From: Woeseia oceani
GTDB taxonomy: Bacteria > Pseudomonadota > Gammaproteobacteria > Steroidobacterales > Woeseiaceae
Direction of reading: 5' to 3'
Assembly: GCF_001677435.1 (NCBI RefSeq)
Contig: NZ_CP016268.1
Location: forward strand, 1,353,001-1,417,000
Length of the DNA: 64,000 bases
Part shown: positions 29,230 through 40,997 of the stretch, piece after piece
Position numbering within the stretch: the stretch's first letter is position 1
Layout: every line of letters starts with the position of its first letter
Translations under genes and position numbers: made by a program
The notes under the pieces: model-generated
Told to the model about the DNA's origin: nothing
Database searches by the model: none
What the model saw: the letters and a program-made list of their open reading frames with translations, nothing else

Positions 29230-32200
29230 GAACCCTCGCCCTGAGCGGATGACCCAGAATAGAGTGGTTGCCCTGTTTACCGATACGTCTCGGCCGGACT
29301 GTCTTGCCTATCAGTATCTGGGCGATTGGAGTAAACGAGACAACAATCGACCCATCGAGACGGACTATCTCAGGGCAAACCTCAAGAAGCGCGGTTATTC
29401 AGATGCCCACATCTCCGCCGCCCTGCAAAAGCTGGAAACCGCCGCCGACACCACTGGCGTCACCCTCTACCAGGCCAACATGCGCACCTATAACCTGTTG
29501 CGCTACCCGGTAAAGGTGCTGCTGGCACCGGGGCAGCAGCATGAGGATGTACACCTTATCGACTGGGAGCATCCGGAGGAAAACGATTTTGCCCTGGCCG
29601 AGGAAGTCACCCTGAAGGGCGGCTATGAACGACGCCCCGATCTGGTTTTGTACATCAACGGTATCGCCATCGGCGTAATCGAACTCAAGCGCAGCTCGGT
29701 GGAAGTGGCCGATGGCGTTCGTCAGTTGATCACCAACCAGGAAGAGATCTTTAACATTGGCTTCTTCAGCACGGTGCAGCTCGTCTTTGCGGGCAGCGAT
29801 TCCCAGGGGCTGCGTTATGGCACCACCGGCACCCCCGAGCAGTTCTTCGTCCAGTGGAAAGATGAGGAAGGCGGCAGCGCAATGGAGCCCGGCACATTAC
29901 TCGACAAGCCGTTGGCTCAGATGTGCGGCAAAGAGCGGCTGCTGGACCTGATCCGCAACTTCATCATCTATGATGCAGGCCAGAAGAAGGTGCCCAGGCC
30001 CCACCAGTATTTCGGCGTGAAAGCCGCCCAGGAAAGAGTCAGGCAGCGCGAGGGTGGCGTCATCTGGCATACGCAAGGCAGCGGCAAAAGCATCCTCATG
30101 GTGCTGATCGCCAAGTGGTTGATGGAGCACGATCCCGATGCGCGAATCCTGGTCATCACCGATCGCGACGAGTTGGATAAGCAGATTGTGGGCGTGATGC
30201 GCAACGCCGGGGTGATCGGCGAAGAGGCACCGTCGCCGCGCATTACCTCGCGGGCACAATTTGTCGAGAAACTCGGAGCTACCACTCCGCGCCTGCTCTG
30301 TGCGCTGATCCATAAATTTGACCTAGACCTCAAGAGCGACCCGCCGCCGATTCATGGGCGTTTTTACATCTTTGTCGATGAATGCCACAGGACCCAGGGT
30401 GGCGATATGAACAAACAGATGAAGCGGTGGATGCAAGACGCCATCTTCATCGGCTTCACCGGTACCCCGCTGCTGCGCAAAGACAGGAAGACCACCCGCG
30501 AGGTGTTCGGTACCTACATTCATACCTACAAGTTTCACCAAGGTGTAGCTGATGGCGTAATTCTTGACCTTAAGTACGAGGCCCGCAATGTGCCGCAGCG
30601 CCTGACCTCACAGATAGCCATCGACGCCTGGTTTGAGCAAAAAACCAAGAACCTGAATAACTTTCAGAAGGCGGTGCTGCGCAAACGCTGGGCAACCATG
30701 GAAGAATTGATGAGCGCGGGAGAGCGCAAGCAACGCATCATTGCCAGCATCATCGAAGATTTCGGCCTCAAACCGCGCCTGAACAATGATCGGGGAACGG
30801 CCATTCTGGTGGCAGCTTCCATCTATGACGCCTGCCACTTTTTCCGGCTGTTTCGAAATACTTCTTTCGGCCAGTACTGCGGCATCATCACCTCTTACGA
30901 GCCGAACCATAACGCAATCTCAAGAGAGCCCGCCAACAGCGATGAGCGCTACAAGTTCGATACCTACACCCAGCATGTGCTGAAGAACGGCCAGACGACC
31001 AAGCAGTATGAGGATGAAACCAAGCGGCGATTTATTGAAGAGCCTGCCAACTGCAAATTGCTGATCGTGGTCAGCAAGCTGCTCACCGGTTTTGACGCCC
31101 CCTCATGCTCCTATATCTATCTCGATAACGAACTGCACGATCACAACCTCTTTCAGGCCATTTGTCGCACCAACCGTCTCGATGGAGACGATAAGGATTA
31201 TGGACATATCGTCGATTTCAAGGAGCTCTTTGGGGACGTGCAGCAGGCCATTGCGGTTTACAGTTCAGACGAGTTGGATATCGATCGGGGGAACGGCGGC
31301 GACAACAATGTTCATCTCAAGGATTGGTTGAAAGAGGGAAAGGCGAAGCTAGACGCTGCGCGCGAAGCATTGAAATATCTCTGCGAGCCGGTTCCTGCGC
31401 CGCGTGAGGTAGAGCAATATCTGCATTACTTCTGCGGCGACGCCAATGACCCAAATGCGCTGAATGACACCGAAGCTCTGCGTATTTCGTTCTACAAATC
31501 GGTGGCCACGTTTGTTCGGGCGTTCGCCGCCATTTCTCAGGATCTAGACGAAGCCGGGTATTCCGCCGCCGAGATTACCTCGCTGAACAGTGAGGTCGAA
31601 TACTTCAGCGAGATTCGCGCTGCGATCAAGAAGCACTCCGGTGAAGAGCTTGACATCAAGCCTTATGAGGCGGACATGCGTCACCTCATCAACACCTATA
31701 TCCAGGCCGACCCTGCCGACCCTCTGGGAGCGGTGGACAACTATTCGCTGGTTGAGTTGATCATCGAGACCGGTATCCATGACGCCATCGCCAAGAAGCT
31801 CAACGAGAAAGGAAAACTCTCAAAGAATGCTGTTGCCGAGGGCATCATCAACAACGTTCGCAAGACTATCATTCGTGATCAGTTGACCGACCCCAGATTC
31901 TACGAGGAATTGTCGAAACTGCTTGATGATCTCATCAAGCAAAAGCGCGATGACACGGAATCCTATGAAGAGTTTCTCCGCAAAGCTGAAGCATTGGTAA
32001 AAAAGATGGCCAAGGGACAAGCTGAAGAGGGTATCCCGGCTGAACTGATTGGCAAACGTGAAGCGATCGTAATCTATAACAATTTGCCTTCGATTCTTGG
32101 CGCGGCGGCTGGCGTCAATCAGGTAATGGAACCTCCACCGGAGGAAATTCAGAAACGGGTCGCACTCGCATTGAAAATCGACCAGGCCATGCGCGAAAAG

Positions 32201-32335
32201 GCGCCTGCGGGTTGGCGGGGTGACGAAACTCGTGAGAAGCAGGTTCTGAATGCGTTGTATCCCATTTTAGAACGGGATCGTGAGGCAACACGGGCGATAT
32301 TTGAAATTATCAAGAACCAACCGGGCTACACGTGA
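29222..32335 (+). CDS. hsdR: Type I restriction endonuclease subunit HsdR
   Basis: 1037 residues from the ATG at 29222, which overlaps the DUF262 gene by 8 bases. N-terminal PD-(D/E)xK nuclease site (RRPDLVLYI...GVIELKRS near 139-158), then an SF2 translocase with Walker A TQGSGKS (near 283), DECH box (near 386) and FTGTPLL, and a helical C-terminus that docks on the methylase. Translocates DNA and cleaves unmodified molecules far from the recognition site. All catalytic motifs are intact. Confidence 0.96.
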   Translation: MPENPRPERMTQNRVVALFTDTSRPDCLAYQYLGDWSKRDNNRPIETDYLRANLKKRGYSDAHISAALQKLETAADTTGVTLYQANMRTYNLLRYPVKVLLAPGQQHEDVHLIDWEHPEENDFALAEEVTLKGGYERRPDLVLYINGIAIGVIELKRSSVEVADGVRQLITNQEEIFNIGFFSTVQLVFAGSDSQGLRYGTTGTPEQFFVQWKDEEGGSAMEPGTLLDKPLAQMCGKERLLDLIRNFIIYDAGQKKVPRPHQYFGVKAAQERVRQREGGVIWHTQGSGKSILMVLIAKWLMEHDPDARILVITDRDELDKQIVGVMRNAGVIGEEAPSPRITSRAQFVEKLGATTPRLLCALIHKFDLDLKSDPPPIHGRFYIFVDECHRTQGGDMNKQMKRWMQDAIFIGFTGTPLLRKDRKTTREVFGTYIHTYKFHQGVADGVILDLKYEARNVPQRLTSQIAIDAWFEQKTKNLNNFQKAVLRKRWATMEELMSAGERKQRIIASIIEDFGLKPRLNNDRGTAILVAASIYDACHFFRLFRNTSFGQYCGIITSYEPNHNAISREPANSDERYKFDTYTQHVLKNGQTTKQYEDETKRRFIEEPANCKLLIVVSKLLTGFDAPSCSYIYLDNELHDHNLFQAICRTNRLDGDDKDYGHIVDFKELFGDVQQAIAVYSSDELDIDRGNGGDNNVHLKDWLKEGKAKLDAAREALKYLCEPVPAPREVEQYLHYFCGDANDPNALNDTEALRISFYKSVATFVRAFAAISQDLDEAGYSAAEITSLNSEVEYFSEIRAAIKKHSGEELDIKPYEADMRHLINTYIQADPADPLGAVDNYSLVELIIETGIHDAIAKKLNEKGKLSKNAVAEGIINNVRKTIIRDQLTDPRFYEELSKLLDDLIKQKRDDTESYEEFLRKAEALVKKMAKGQAEEGIPAELIGKREAIVIYNNLPSILGAAAGVNQVMEPPPEEIQKRVALALKIDQAMREKAPAGWRGDETREKQVLNALYPILERDREATRAIFEIIKNQPGYT

Positions 32336-33048
32336 CTGAGACTATACAAATAGGGGACATTTCCATTGCGGTGACGCGAAAGGACATCAAAAACGTCCAT
32401 CTTTCCGTTCACCCACCAGAAGGTCGGGTCACGTTAGCCGCCCCCACAGAGACACGACTTGAAGTGGCCCGTGCCTATGCCATCACAAGGCTCACCTGGA
32501 TACGTGAACAGCAGGCCAAGCTGCACAGCCAGGCTCGCGAAACACCAAGGGAATTCATCGAACGGGAAAGTCATTATCTATGGGGCCGCCGGCATCTGCT
32601 GACAGTGACCGAACGCGACACCAAACCTTCCGTAACAGTCGACCATAAACGGATCACGCTGAGTGTGCGTCCGGGCAGTGATCATGCTAAACGGGCCTCA
32701 ATTATCCACGAATGGCACAAGTCGCTCTTGCATGAGTTTATTCCTACCCTGATCAGCAAATGGGAACCGAAGCTCGGCGTACAGGTAACGGCCTATTTCC
32801 TCCAGCGGATGAAGACCAAATGGGGGAGCTGCAATCACAAGGTTGGGCATATCAGGTTAAACACCGAACTCGTGAAGAAGCCCAAGGATCTGGTCGAATA
32901 CGTTGTCGTCCATGAGATGCTCCACCTGACAGAGCCAACGCATAGTGATCGGTTTATTTCGCTACTTACTGAGCACATCCCAACATGGCGGGAAGCCCGC
33001 GCGGAACTTAATGACCTGCCTTTGGCTGCAGAAGAATGGAGGGAGTAG
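32332..33048 (+). CDS. YgjP/SprT-type zinc metallopeptidase
   Basis: 238 residues, GTG start overlapping the hsdR stop by 4 bases. M48-like DUF45 family: the zinc motif HEMLH at 194-198 with a further His at 203 (THSDRF), preceded by the hallmark KTKWGSCN. Genes of this family are recurrent partners at the 3' end of type I restriction operons. Its role there is not settled to my knowledge; a protease that limits or activates the complex is a guess. Last gene of the coupled operon. Confidence 0.88.
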   Translation: MTETIQIGDISIAVTRKDIKNVHLSVHPPEGRVTLAAPTETRLEVARAYAITRLTWIREQQAKLHSQARETPREFIERESHYLWGRRHLLTVTERDTKPSVTVDHKRITLSVRPGSDHAKRASIIHEWHKSLLHEFIPTLISKWEPKLGVQVTAYFLQRMKTKWGSCNHKVGHIRLNTELVKKPKDLVEYVVVHEMLHLTEPTHSDRFISLLTEHIPTWREARAELNDLPLAAEEWRE

Positions 33049-33678
33049 GTCATGAAGTTTCCTAATATACTTCTGCCAACGTCGGCTGTATGTGACACTT
33101 TGCAGTTCGTTACTGTTTCAGATGACCAAGCGAGCGTATTGCGGTGAATTTTCGTTTGCAAGACAGGTTGAGCGTGATGACCTGGCAAAGGGGGTTACAC
33201 ACAAATGGATATTCTCAGGGCACTTCAGCGTTGCTCTGGCTTCTTGGGTGAACAAGACACTTGAAGGACGGACTCGCCTCACTTTTGAAGCACCGGCCAA
33301 TACCAGCGCTTGCAACACGTGGTGCGACGTGATTTTCATAGTATTGGCAATAGTCAGGAACATGAGCGTTCGACAAAAATAGAGAGACTTATTTCCAATC
33401 TATTGGAAGCAGAATTACTGCAGGAAGCACGGTGTTAGTCGTGTTTAATCATGGCAGTCGGAATTGTGTTCCGGTGTTATGTACTGTTCTACAAAGAGAA
33501 AGCAAAGGCAGCACAAGATCGGTCATACTAAGAACCAATGACCAACAGGCGCGTGAATCTGAAGAAGCTAACGCCAGTCTGTTGTCGATGCCGGTTGAGT
33601 TTCTACCCGCTCTGCTTGTGAAAGTCGGCCGTCGTCACGTAGTCAGACTGCTATTGCGGTCGAATCAAAGGGATGCAA
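33049..33678 (+). other. Stretch without a recognisable gene, possibly decayed
   Basis: Only short open frames occur here, none resembling a known family. Three bases after the metallopeptidase stop, an ATG at 33052 with a strong GGAGG upstream opens a frame of only 31 codons, suggesting the start of a further operon gene that is now lost. A second protein-like fragment (KIERLISNLLEAELLQEAR) is read near 33378-33433 before a stop. This may be a scar at the right edge of the defence island. Confidence 0.45.
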
Positions 33679-34383
33679 ATGAATTATAAGAAACGCTCAA
33701 TGGCTGATTACTTGATGCTTCAGCAAAGCTGGGTTTACGCGATACTCATCGTGGCAGGATTAGGGCTGGCCGCTATTAAGATGTCCAGTTACAGCACCTT
33801 CTCGCGCGTTTCGGTGGAAGGCGTTGAAGCGGTCGGGCTCGTGACAAATAAATCGGAACAACGGTCTGGCCGCGATAACAAAGGTAAGACCTACCGGTTG
33901 AGTTATAGCTTTGAAACGGCAGATGGTTCCTACATCCAGGGAATTCAGAGTGTGACTGAGGCGTTTTTTGACGCGCAGGCCGTAGACGGAGAAATTGCGG
34001 TGCTGTACCTGCCCTCTGATCCGCAAACGAATTTCGTCGAACCCAGCAAACTGACCAAAGGATTCTGGGTAGCTGTATTCGCTTCCATCGGCCTGATCCT
34101 CGGCGGTATCGCTGGTGGCTTCTTTGCGGTGTCCCGCGCCCGTGAGTGCATCTCTTTGCGTGAGACCGGAGAGGTGCGCACGGCCACGGTGACGAGTCAC
34201 GAAATTGAAGGTCAAAAGAAGGAAAAAGGCCATATGGTCTGGCGCGATGAGTCGGGAGATGAGGGCCGGAGTCTTGTTTCTCCGCTGGAAAAACTGTTAC
34301 CGGTTGGTGCTTCAATTACGGTGTTTGCCGACCGGCAAGGCCACCTCAAGAGTGTATGGGAAGGGGATATCGGCAGTCGCTAG
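33679..34383 (+). CDS. DUF3592 membrane protein
   Basis: 234 residues. Two hydrophobic segments (about 14-33 and 129-150) enclose an extracytoplasmic domain of the DUF3592 type: GLVTNKSEQRSGRD, RLSYSFETADGSYI, GEIAVLYLPSDPQTNFVE. The ATG at 33679 follows AAAGGG by 6 bases; an in-frame ATG at 33673 overlaps that site. Function of the family is unknown. It stands alone between the defence island and the TonB receptor. Confidence 0.7.
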   Translation: MNYKKRSMADYLMLQQSWVYAILIVAGLGLAAIKMSSYSTFSRVSVEGVEAVGLVTNKSEQRSGRDNKGKTYRLSYSFETADGSYIQGIQSVTEAFFDAQAVDGEIAVLYLPSDPQTNFVEPSKLTKGFWVAVFASIGLILGGIAGGFFAVSRARECISLRETGEVRTATVTSHEIEGQKKEKGHMVWRDESGDEGRSLVSPLEKLLPVGASITVFADRQGHLKSVWEGDIGSR

Positions 34384-34517
34384 CGGCGTGCCCGCAATCC
34401 GATGCGTTGTAGGACGGGTAAATCGCCGATACCACGGTTACCTGAGCTTCGGCTGCCGCATTGGGGATTGCAGCAAACGCCAGAGATGAGCAAAAACTCT
34501 TACAGCGTTCGCTGCAG

Positions 34518-36566
34518 TCAAAATCGGTATTCCACGTACGCTCTCAACTGGCGCGGCTCGAAAACCTTGTAGTGCATATCTTCGATGCCATCAGCGGGCT
34601 CACCGGGCAGGCGTGAGGCATAGTAGTAATCGATGTCGTGGTCGTTTGAATCAAATACGTTCAGAACGTCGAGCTGAACTTTCCATGTCTCGTTGCGCCA
34701 ACCGATTGCCAGGCTGGTGATTGTCGAGCCATCGGATTCTTCCCGGCTGTCTTCGCTCAGTGGGTAGCTCGAGAAATGGCGAACCCGGATGGATCCGAAC
34801 CAGCCACTGAGATCGTGCGCAGTCAGAGATGCGGTGGCAACAAAGGGAATGGCACCGGGTATTTCCTTGCCATCAGGTATATCGTCATCGAACTCCGCGT
34901 CCGTCCAGGCGAAATCGGCTTCGGCTGTCCAGATATCGTTGAGCGTCCAGTGGTTATTCAGTTCAATTCCCCAACGCGTACTGGGGCGACTGGCTTCGGT
35001 AGTGCCGGCATCACCGACGAACAACAGTTCCGAATCAAGTTTGAGATGCCAAAGTGCCAATGAACTGTTCCAGCTATCCTGCCAGACGGTCTTGAAACCT
35101 ATTTCCGCGCCGGTGGAACGTACGAGCGGATCAACCTGAGCGGCCGGGTCACCCGTTGCCGGGTCCACGGTGATGGTCGTGCCACGTGCGTCATTGGAAT
35201 GAAAACCCTGGCCAACACTCAGGTAGGTTTCGGTTGAATCAGATAGCGCGTAAATCAGGCTGCCTTTTGGGCTAAGCATGAAATCGGTTTCTGTACCTGA
35301 GTTGGTGGGGTTGTTTGCGGCTACGTCGAAATCATAAAAGTCGCCGCGCATGCCGATGACAGTTCGCCATCTTTCCGCGAAATGCCAGGTCTGTTCGTAG
35401 AACAAGCCAATGCTCTTTTCCTGCACGCTGTCTTCCCGGGTGGTTGCGAGGCGTTCACGCTCTCGGGTATGGAACAGGCCCACGGCATCGATGTCGTCGT
35501 AACGCAGTTCGATGCCGATGCGGTGATCCAGCTGATCGAGATCACCGCTAAACCACTGGAACTGGCCGCTGCCACCCCACACCGTGCGGTCATCGAGTTG
35601 TTCGAACTGGTCGCCACTCACAGGATCGTCAAGGAGGTAGGTGAAGTTGGACCATAGCTGCATGCGGTAGTCGATGACATAGGCACTGAATGATGCAGTG
35701 CCGATGTCCCAATTCGTCCTGTACTGGCCGGATAGACTGGCTCTTCGAGATTCTCCGCCAAGGGTGTCATCGAGCGAGCCACGTTCGTCGGTAAGACCCT
35801 GCAACACCGCCCGGGCCGGAATCTGGTCTGCCGAATTCCAGTTGTTGTCGTAATACATGGCGGTGAGTTCCCATTGACTCGCCGGGCCAGCGTCGCTGAG
35901 CTTCACGAGCCCGCTGATCTTGCGCACGTCTTCTGCAATATCCGTCCATGCACCGTCGAATACATGGGCGTCTATGGCAGCAAACAGGTTCACTTCATTG
36001 GCATTGAGTCCGCCCATTCCCAACACGCGACGGTAGCCGTCGTCGCCGACTCCCAGCTTCAGGCGACTACCCTGCAGGTTATCGAATGTTTCCACGTGAG
36101 TGCCGCCGGCGGACGAGAAGTCGCCAAGCTCTGCGTGGTAGGGGCCTTTGACGAATCGAAGGGTTTTGATGGTTTCCGGTATCAGGAAGTTGACGTCGGT
36201 GTACCCTTGGCCGTGACCGTGGGTCCGCATGTTCACCGGCATGCCGTCGATCCATGTGGCAAAGTCGGTGCCGTGATCGAGATTGAAGCCGCGCAGGAAC
36301 ATCTGATTGGATTTACCCGAGCCGCTGTGTTGCGTCACTATCATGCCGGGTATGGACTCCAGGATATCGCCAGGCCGCAACAAGGCGCGTAGCTCGAGAT
36401 CCACTTGTCCTACAATACCCTCCGACGCGGTACGTGCCTCGCCAACCAGAGTTTCGCTCCGTCCCTCGACAATGACTTCGTCTATCGCATCGTTCTGCGC
36501 CAGTGCGACGTTTGTACTCAAGGTGAGCAGAACGACAGGAATGCGGAATGTGGGTCGGGCTATCAT
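34518..36566 (-). CDS. TonB-dependent outer-membrane receptor
   Basis: 682 residues. Signal peptide ending at VALAQ, a TonB-box-like DEVIVEG, a plug domain (about 45-160: GDILESIPGMIVTQHSG, FLRGFNLDHGTDFATWIDGMPVN), and a long beta-barrel ending in a typical ...AYVEYRF with terminal Phe. Takes up an unknown large substrate using TonB energy. The His-rich plug segment MRTHGHGQGYTD is noticeable and could indicate a metal or metallophore, but that is a guess. Divergent from the BlaI/M56 pair. Confidence 0.88.
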   Translation of the reverse strand: MIARPTFRIPVVLLTLSTNVALAQNDAIDEVIVEGRSETLVGEARTASEGIVGQVDLELRALLRPGDILESIPGMIVTQHSGSGKSNQMFLRGFNLDHGTDFATWIDGMPVNMRTHGHGQGYTDVNFLIPETIKTLRFVKGPYHAELGDFSSAGGTHVETFDNLQGSRLKLGVGDDGYRRVLGMGGLNANEVNLFAAIDAHVFDGAWTDIAEDVRKISGLVKLSDAGPASQWELTAMYYDNNWNSADQIPARAVLQGLTDERGSLDDTLGGESRRASLSGQYRTNWDIGTASFSAYVIDYRMQLWSNFTYLLDDPVSGDQFEQLDDRTVWGGSGQFQWFSGDLDQLDHRIGIELRYDDIDAVGLFHTRERERLATTREDSVQEKSIGLFYEQTWHFAERWRTVIGMRGDFYDFDVAANNPTNSGTETDFMLSPKGSLIYALSDSTETYLSVGQGFHSNDARGTTITVDPATGDPAAQVDPLVRSTGAEIGFKTVWQDSWNSSLALWHLKLDSELLFVGDAGTTEASRPSTRWGIELNNHWTLNDIWTAEADFAWTDAEFDDDIPDGKEIPGAIPFVATASLTAHDLSGWFGSIRVRHFSSYPLSEDSREESDGSTITSLAIGWRNETWKVQLDVLNVFDSNDHDIDYYYASRLPGEPADGIEDMHYKVFEPRQLRAYVEYRF

Positions 36567-36654
36567 CGCTTCAACTCTCGGGCAATTGTTGATCGGGGGG
36601 CCATCGCGTTCCTGCGGCTGGCGTGCGAGTCGTCTTTTACCACCCGCGGCAAAC

Positions 36655-36671
36655 ACCGATAAGGCATCGGT
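36655..36671. promoter_or_regulatory. Candidate operator between TonB receptor and blaI-like gene
   Basis: ACCGAT-AAGGC-ATCGGT, a perfect 6-bp inverted repeat with a 5-base centre, lies in the 197-bp divergent region. BlaI/MecI repressors bind short palindromes in exactly such positions, although their classical sites are TACA/TGTA. Weak evidence, no second copy found. Confidence 0.3.
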
Positions 36672-36763
36672 ATTCGCTGCACCTGCTGTTCAGCGGAGGG
36701 GTGTTTGGGCAGACCGGGCAAAGCGGATATGATCGTGCGGTGATCGATAAAATTCCCGGATTG

Positions 36764-37189
36764 ATGCGCGGATTTGAACTCCGCAAGAGCCAACGCCTGC
36801 CCGATCTGGGCGAGCGTGAATTGCTGGTGCTCGAGGTGCTTTGGAAGGGCGGAGACGCTTCCGCCAAACGGGTGCGGCAGCAGATGCCCGACAACGAAAT
36901 ATCGCTGTCGACGGTACAAAGCACGCTGGAACGACTGCATCGGAAGGGCCTTGTTGACAGAGACAAGGACGGTAGGGCCTACCGCTATCGGGCCACTTTG
37001 GACAAGTCGCAGTTCATCGGGCATTTGATGCGGGATATGGCGCAAAGCGTGACGGCCGGTGAAATGGCACCGATGATTTCCGGCTTCCTGAGGTACGTTA
37101 CCGATGAGGGGCCGGAGATGTTGCAGGACCTGTCAACGTCTCTGGAGTCGATGACCGCCGGCGACAAGGGCGCAGACGATCATGACTGA
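36764..37189 (+). CDS. BlaI/MecI-type winged-helix repressor
   Basis: About 141 residues from the ATG at 36764; a GTG at 36740 is an alternative. Core is the BlaI winged helix: LGERELLVLEVLWKGGDASAKRVRQQM, then STVQSTLERLHRKGLVDRDKDGRAYRY, with a C-terminal dimerisation region. Represses target genes until cleaved after a signal from its M56 partner. The stop overlaps the M56 gene by 8 bases. Targets could be this pair and the divergent TonB receptor. Confidence 0.85.
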   Translation: MRGFELRKSQRLPDLGERELLVLEVLWKGGDASAKRVRQQMPDNEISLSTVQSTLERLHRKGLVDRDKDGRAYRYRATLDKSQFIGHLMRDMAQSVTAGEMAPMISGFLRYVTDEGPEMLQDLSTSLESMTAGDKGADDHD

Positions 37190-38153
37190 GCTGCCATTCG
37201 GGATTCTGGGGTGGTGGCTCATTGCGACGATGGCCGGCGGTCTGTTGACCGCGCTGGCTTACCCGTTGGTTCGTGGTTGGATTGGGCATCTGGGCCCTTC
37301 TTTGCGTTCTGTCGTCCGCCTGCTGTATGCGGCGACTGCACCACTGGCAGCACTATTGTCAGTCGCGATAGTTTCACATCCCACAATTGCTGACTTGCTG
37401 GTGGCGGCGCATTGCCACGGCAGTCAATGCACCGCGCACGCGCCGGTCTATGCGGCAAACTCTTCGTTACTTTTCGCGGTTTCTTTAATCGGCAGTCTCA
37501 TCGTCTTGTTGTTGTTGACGACATTGCTGTGGACATTGCGGATTGGTCAACGCCGGTTGCGTGTGCTCAGTGCGCTGGCACACCGTTCTGTACAGGGTTT
37601 TCATACGCTCGACAGCGCGGAAGAACTGGTGTTTTGCACAGGCCTCCTGCGTCCACAAATACTGTTGTCTCAGGGCCTGGTTGATCGTCTGCAACCTGGC
37701 GAATTGGCGGTGGTTCTGGCGCATGAGCAAGCGCATGCCGAGCGGCTGGATAATTTGCGCGCGTTTCTGTTGTATTGGTTGACGGTGTTCTGGCCCGGTA
37801 CTTTGCGGCGACGTGCACAGCGGGACGGTCGGGCCGATGCCGAACAGGCATGCGATCTGGCGGCGGCCCGTGCATTCTCCGGAGCCGATCAGGTGGTGTC
37901 GGTGATACGCAAGCTGTCGCAGAAATCGACCGCGATACCGGGCGGCATGTTCGGCCGCAGTGTGGTACTGGACAGCAATGATGCCGTAGCCCGCGTGTCT
38001 GTTCTGGAAGACGGCAATAAGTATGATGAAGCGACGCCTGGCGATTGGTGTAAGGCATTCGTGAGCCTGACCTTAGGTCTCGGCATGCTAATTTACGTAC
38101 TCGCAGCCGCATCTCATCAGGCGATCGAGTGGCTGGGCTCCTTTGTCGTTTAA
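37182..38153 (+). CDS. M56 (BlaR1-like) membrane metallopeptidase
   Basis: 323 residues. Several membrane helices (about 8-30, 48-66, 92-118 and near the C-terminus) and a cytoplasmic gluzincin domain with HEQAH at 181-185 and a downstream ADAEQACDLAAAR helix that supplies the third zinc ligand. BlaR1 homologues sense an outside signal and cleave BlaI. This protein is short and has no C-terminal penicillin-binding sensor domain, so beta-lactam sensing is unlikely. Paired with the BlaI-like gene. Confidence 0.85.
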   Translation: MTELPFGILGWWLIATMAGGLLTALAYPLVRGWIGHLGPSLRSVVRLLYAATAPLAALLSVAIVSHPTIADLLVAAHCHGSQCTAHAPVYAANSSLLFAVSLIGSLIVLLLLTTLLWTLRIGQRRLRVLSALAHRSVQGFHTLDSAEELVFCTGLLRPQILLSQGLVDRLQPGELAVVLAHEQAHAERLDNLRAFLLYWLTVFWPGTLRRRAQRDGRADAEQACDLAAARAFSGADQVVSVIRKLSQKSTAIPGGMFGRSVVLDSNDAVARVSVLEDGNKYDEATPGDWCKAFVSLTLGLGMLIYVLAAASHQAIEWLGSFVV

Positions 38154-38303
38154 TTATCAAAGAATATGTCAGCTATGCATGGATCTGCGTGCTATTCGAT
38201 GTTGCCGAGGTGTCGGCGTAAACGGGATTCCAATGGTTACAATGTACGCAGAACTTGCAATGCAACTGCGCGAAAGTGGTAACGGCATGTCGATTGAAAG
38301 TGA

Positions 38304-40202
<1,899 letters not shown>

Positions 40203-40997
40203 ATCCACTCCTTGTATTCCACAGCACGCCGCTCCGTATCGAAAAGTAATGTGACCGGAAACGCGATTGCGAATTCCTCCGCGATAGACGTTTTGGCGCA
40301 GTGACACCCGTCGGCTTGGGACCCGTCTGGCGGTGGAACAGCCTGCCTAGGCTACCTTAGCGGCGGCTAAAAAGCAGTGCCGTCTAACCTTGATTTACCG
40401 CGTGGAATCGGCTAGCAAGGGGCGCGCGAATTGCCCTCCCAGCCGCGCATTTCGCCGCAGCTTGCGGATAGAATGCGCCGCCCCGCAGGTTGCGCGAGAC
40501 CGGTTGCGTAACAGTGGTCGCGTGTTGCACGACAAAATCGCCGGTGAGCTGCCTTTGTGGTCGAACGAGCCCGATTACAACCGAGACTGGTCGTTGCAGC
40601 CGATTGCCGGTGTGAAAGCGATCCCGTACGCCAGTTGCTGCATGAATGTCAGCGTTCTGCCTTTGCGCTGGCACGTTGTGGATGAGTATGCGGGACTCTG
40701 GCCAGGGCAAATCCATTCGCCGCCAGAAGCTTGGCCGACCGTGCTCAATGTGCGGCTGACCTATCCCGTCTTGATTAAAGCCTTCGGCAGACATCAATCG
40801 GCCAGCACTGCGAAAGTGGCCGGCTCGGCGGAATTTAGCGAAGACAAGCGCGCGTCAGGTATGGTTTACAGAATGGTGCAAACACCGGCAAATGGATACT
40901 CAAGAGAGGGCGTAGTTCTGCAGTAAAACAGGCCACACTCGAAGGTCGCTGGACGATCGCGACCACGTGCAAATGAATGCAGGTTTCGGTTGGTGAA
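40203..40997. other. Long stretch without a supported gene
   Basis: About 0.8 kb. A 178-codon frame on the plus strand (40390-40926) and a 137-codon frame on the minus strand lie opposite each other; neither resembles a family I know and neither has a convincing RBS. In relatives purL often follows mltF; it is absent here, so this may be a rearranged junction or degraded sequence. Confidence 0.5.

Noticed and set aside
33092-33382. 96-codon frame after the metallopeptidase
   Set aside because: No RBS or family likeness, and other frames in the same stretch look equally protein-like.
37182-38153. M56 protein as a beta-lactam sensor BlaR1
   Set aside because: It lacks the C-terminal penicillin-binding domain and no beta-lactamase gene is near.
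40390-40926. 178-codon plus-strand frame between mltF and the porin
   Set aside because: No RBS, no known family and a similar-sized frame on the other strand; listed only as unassigned sequence.
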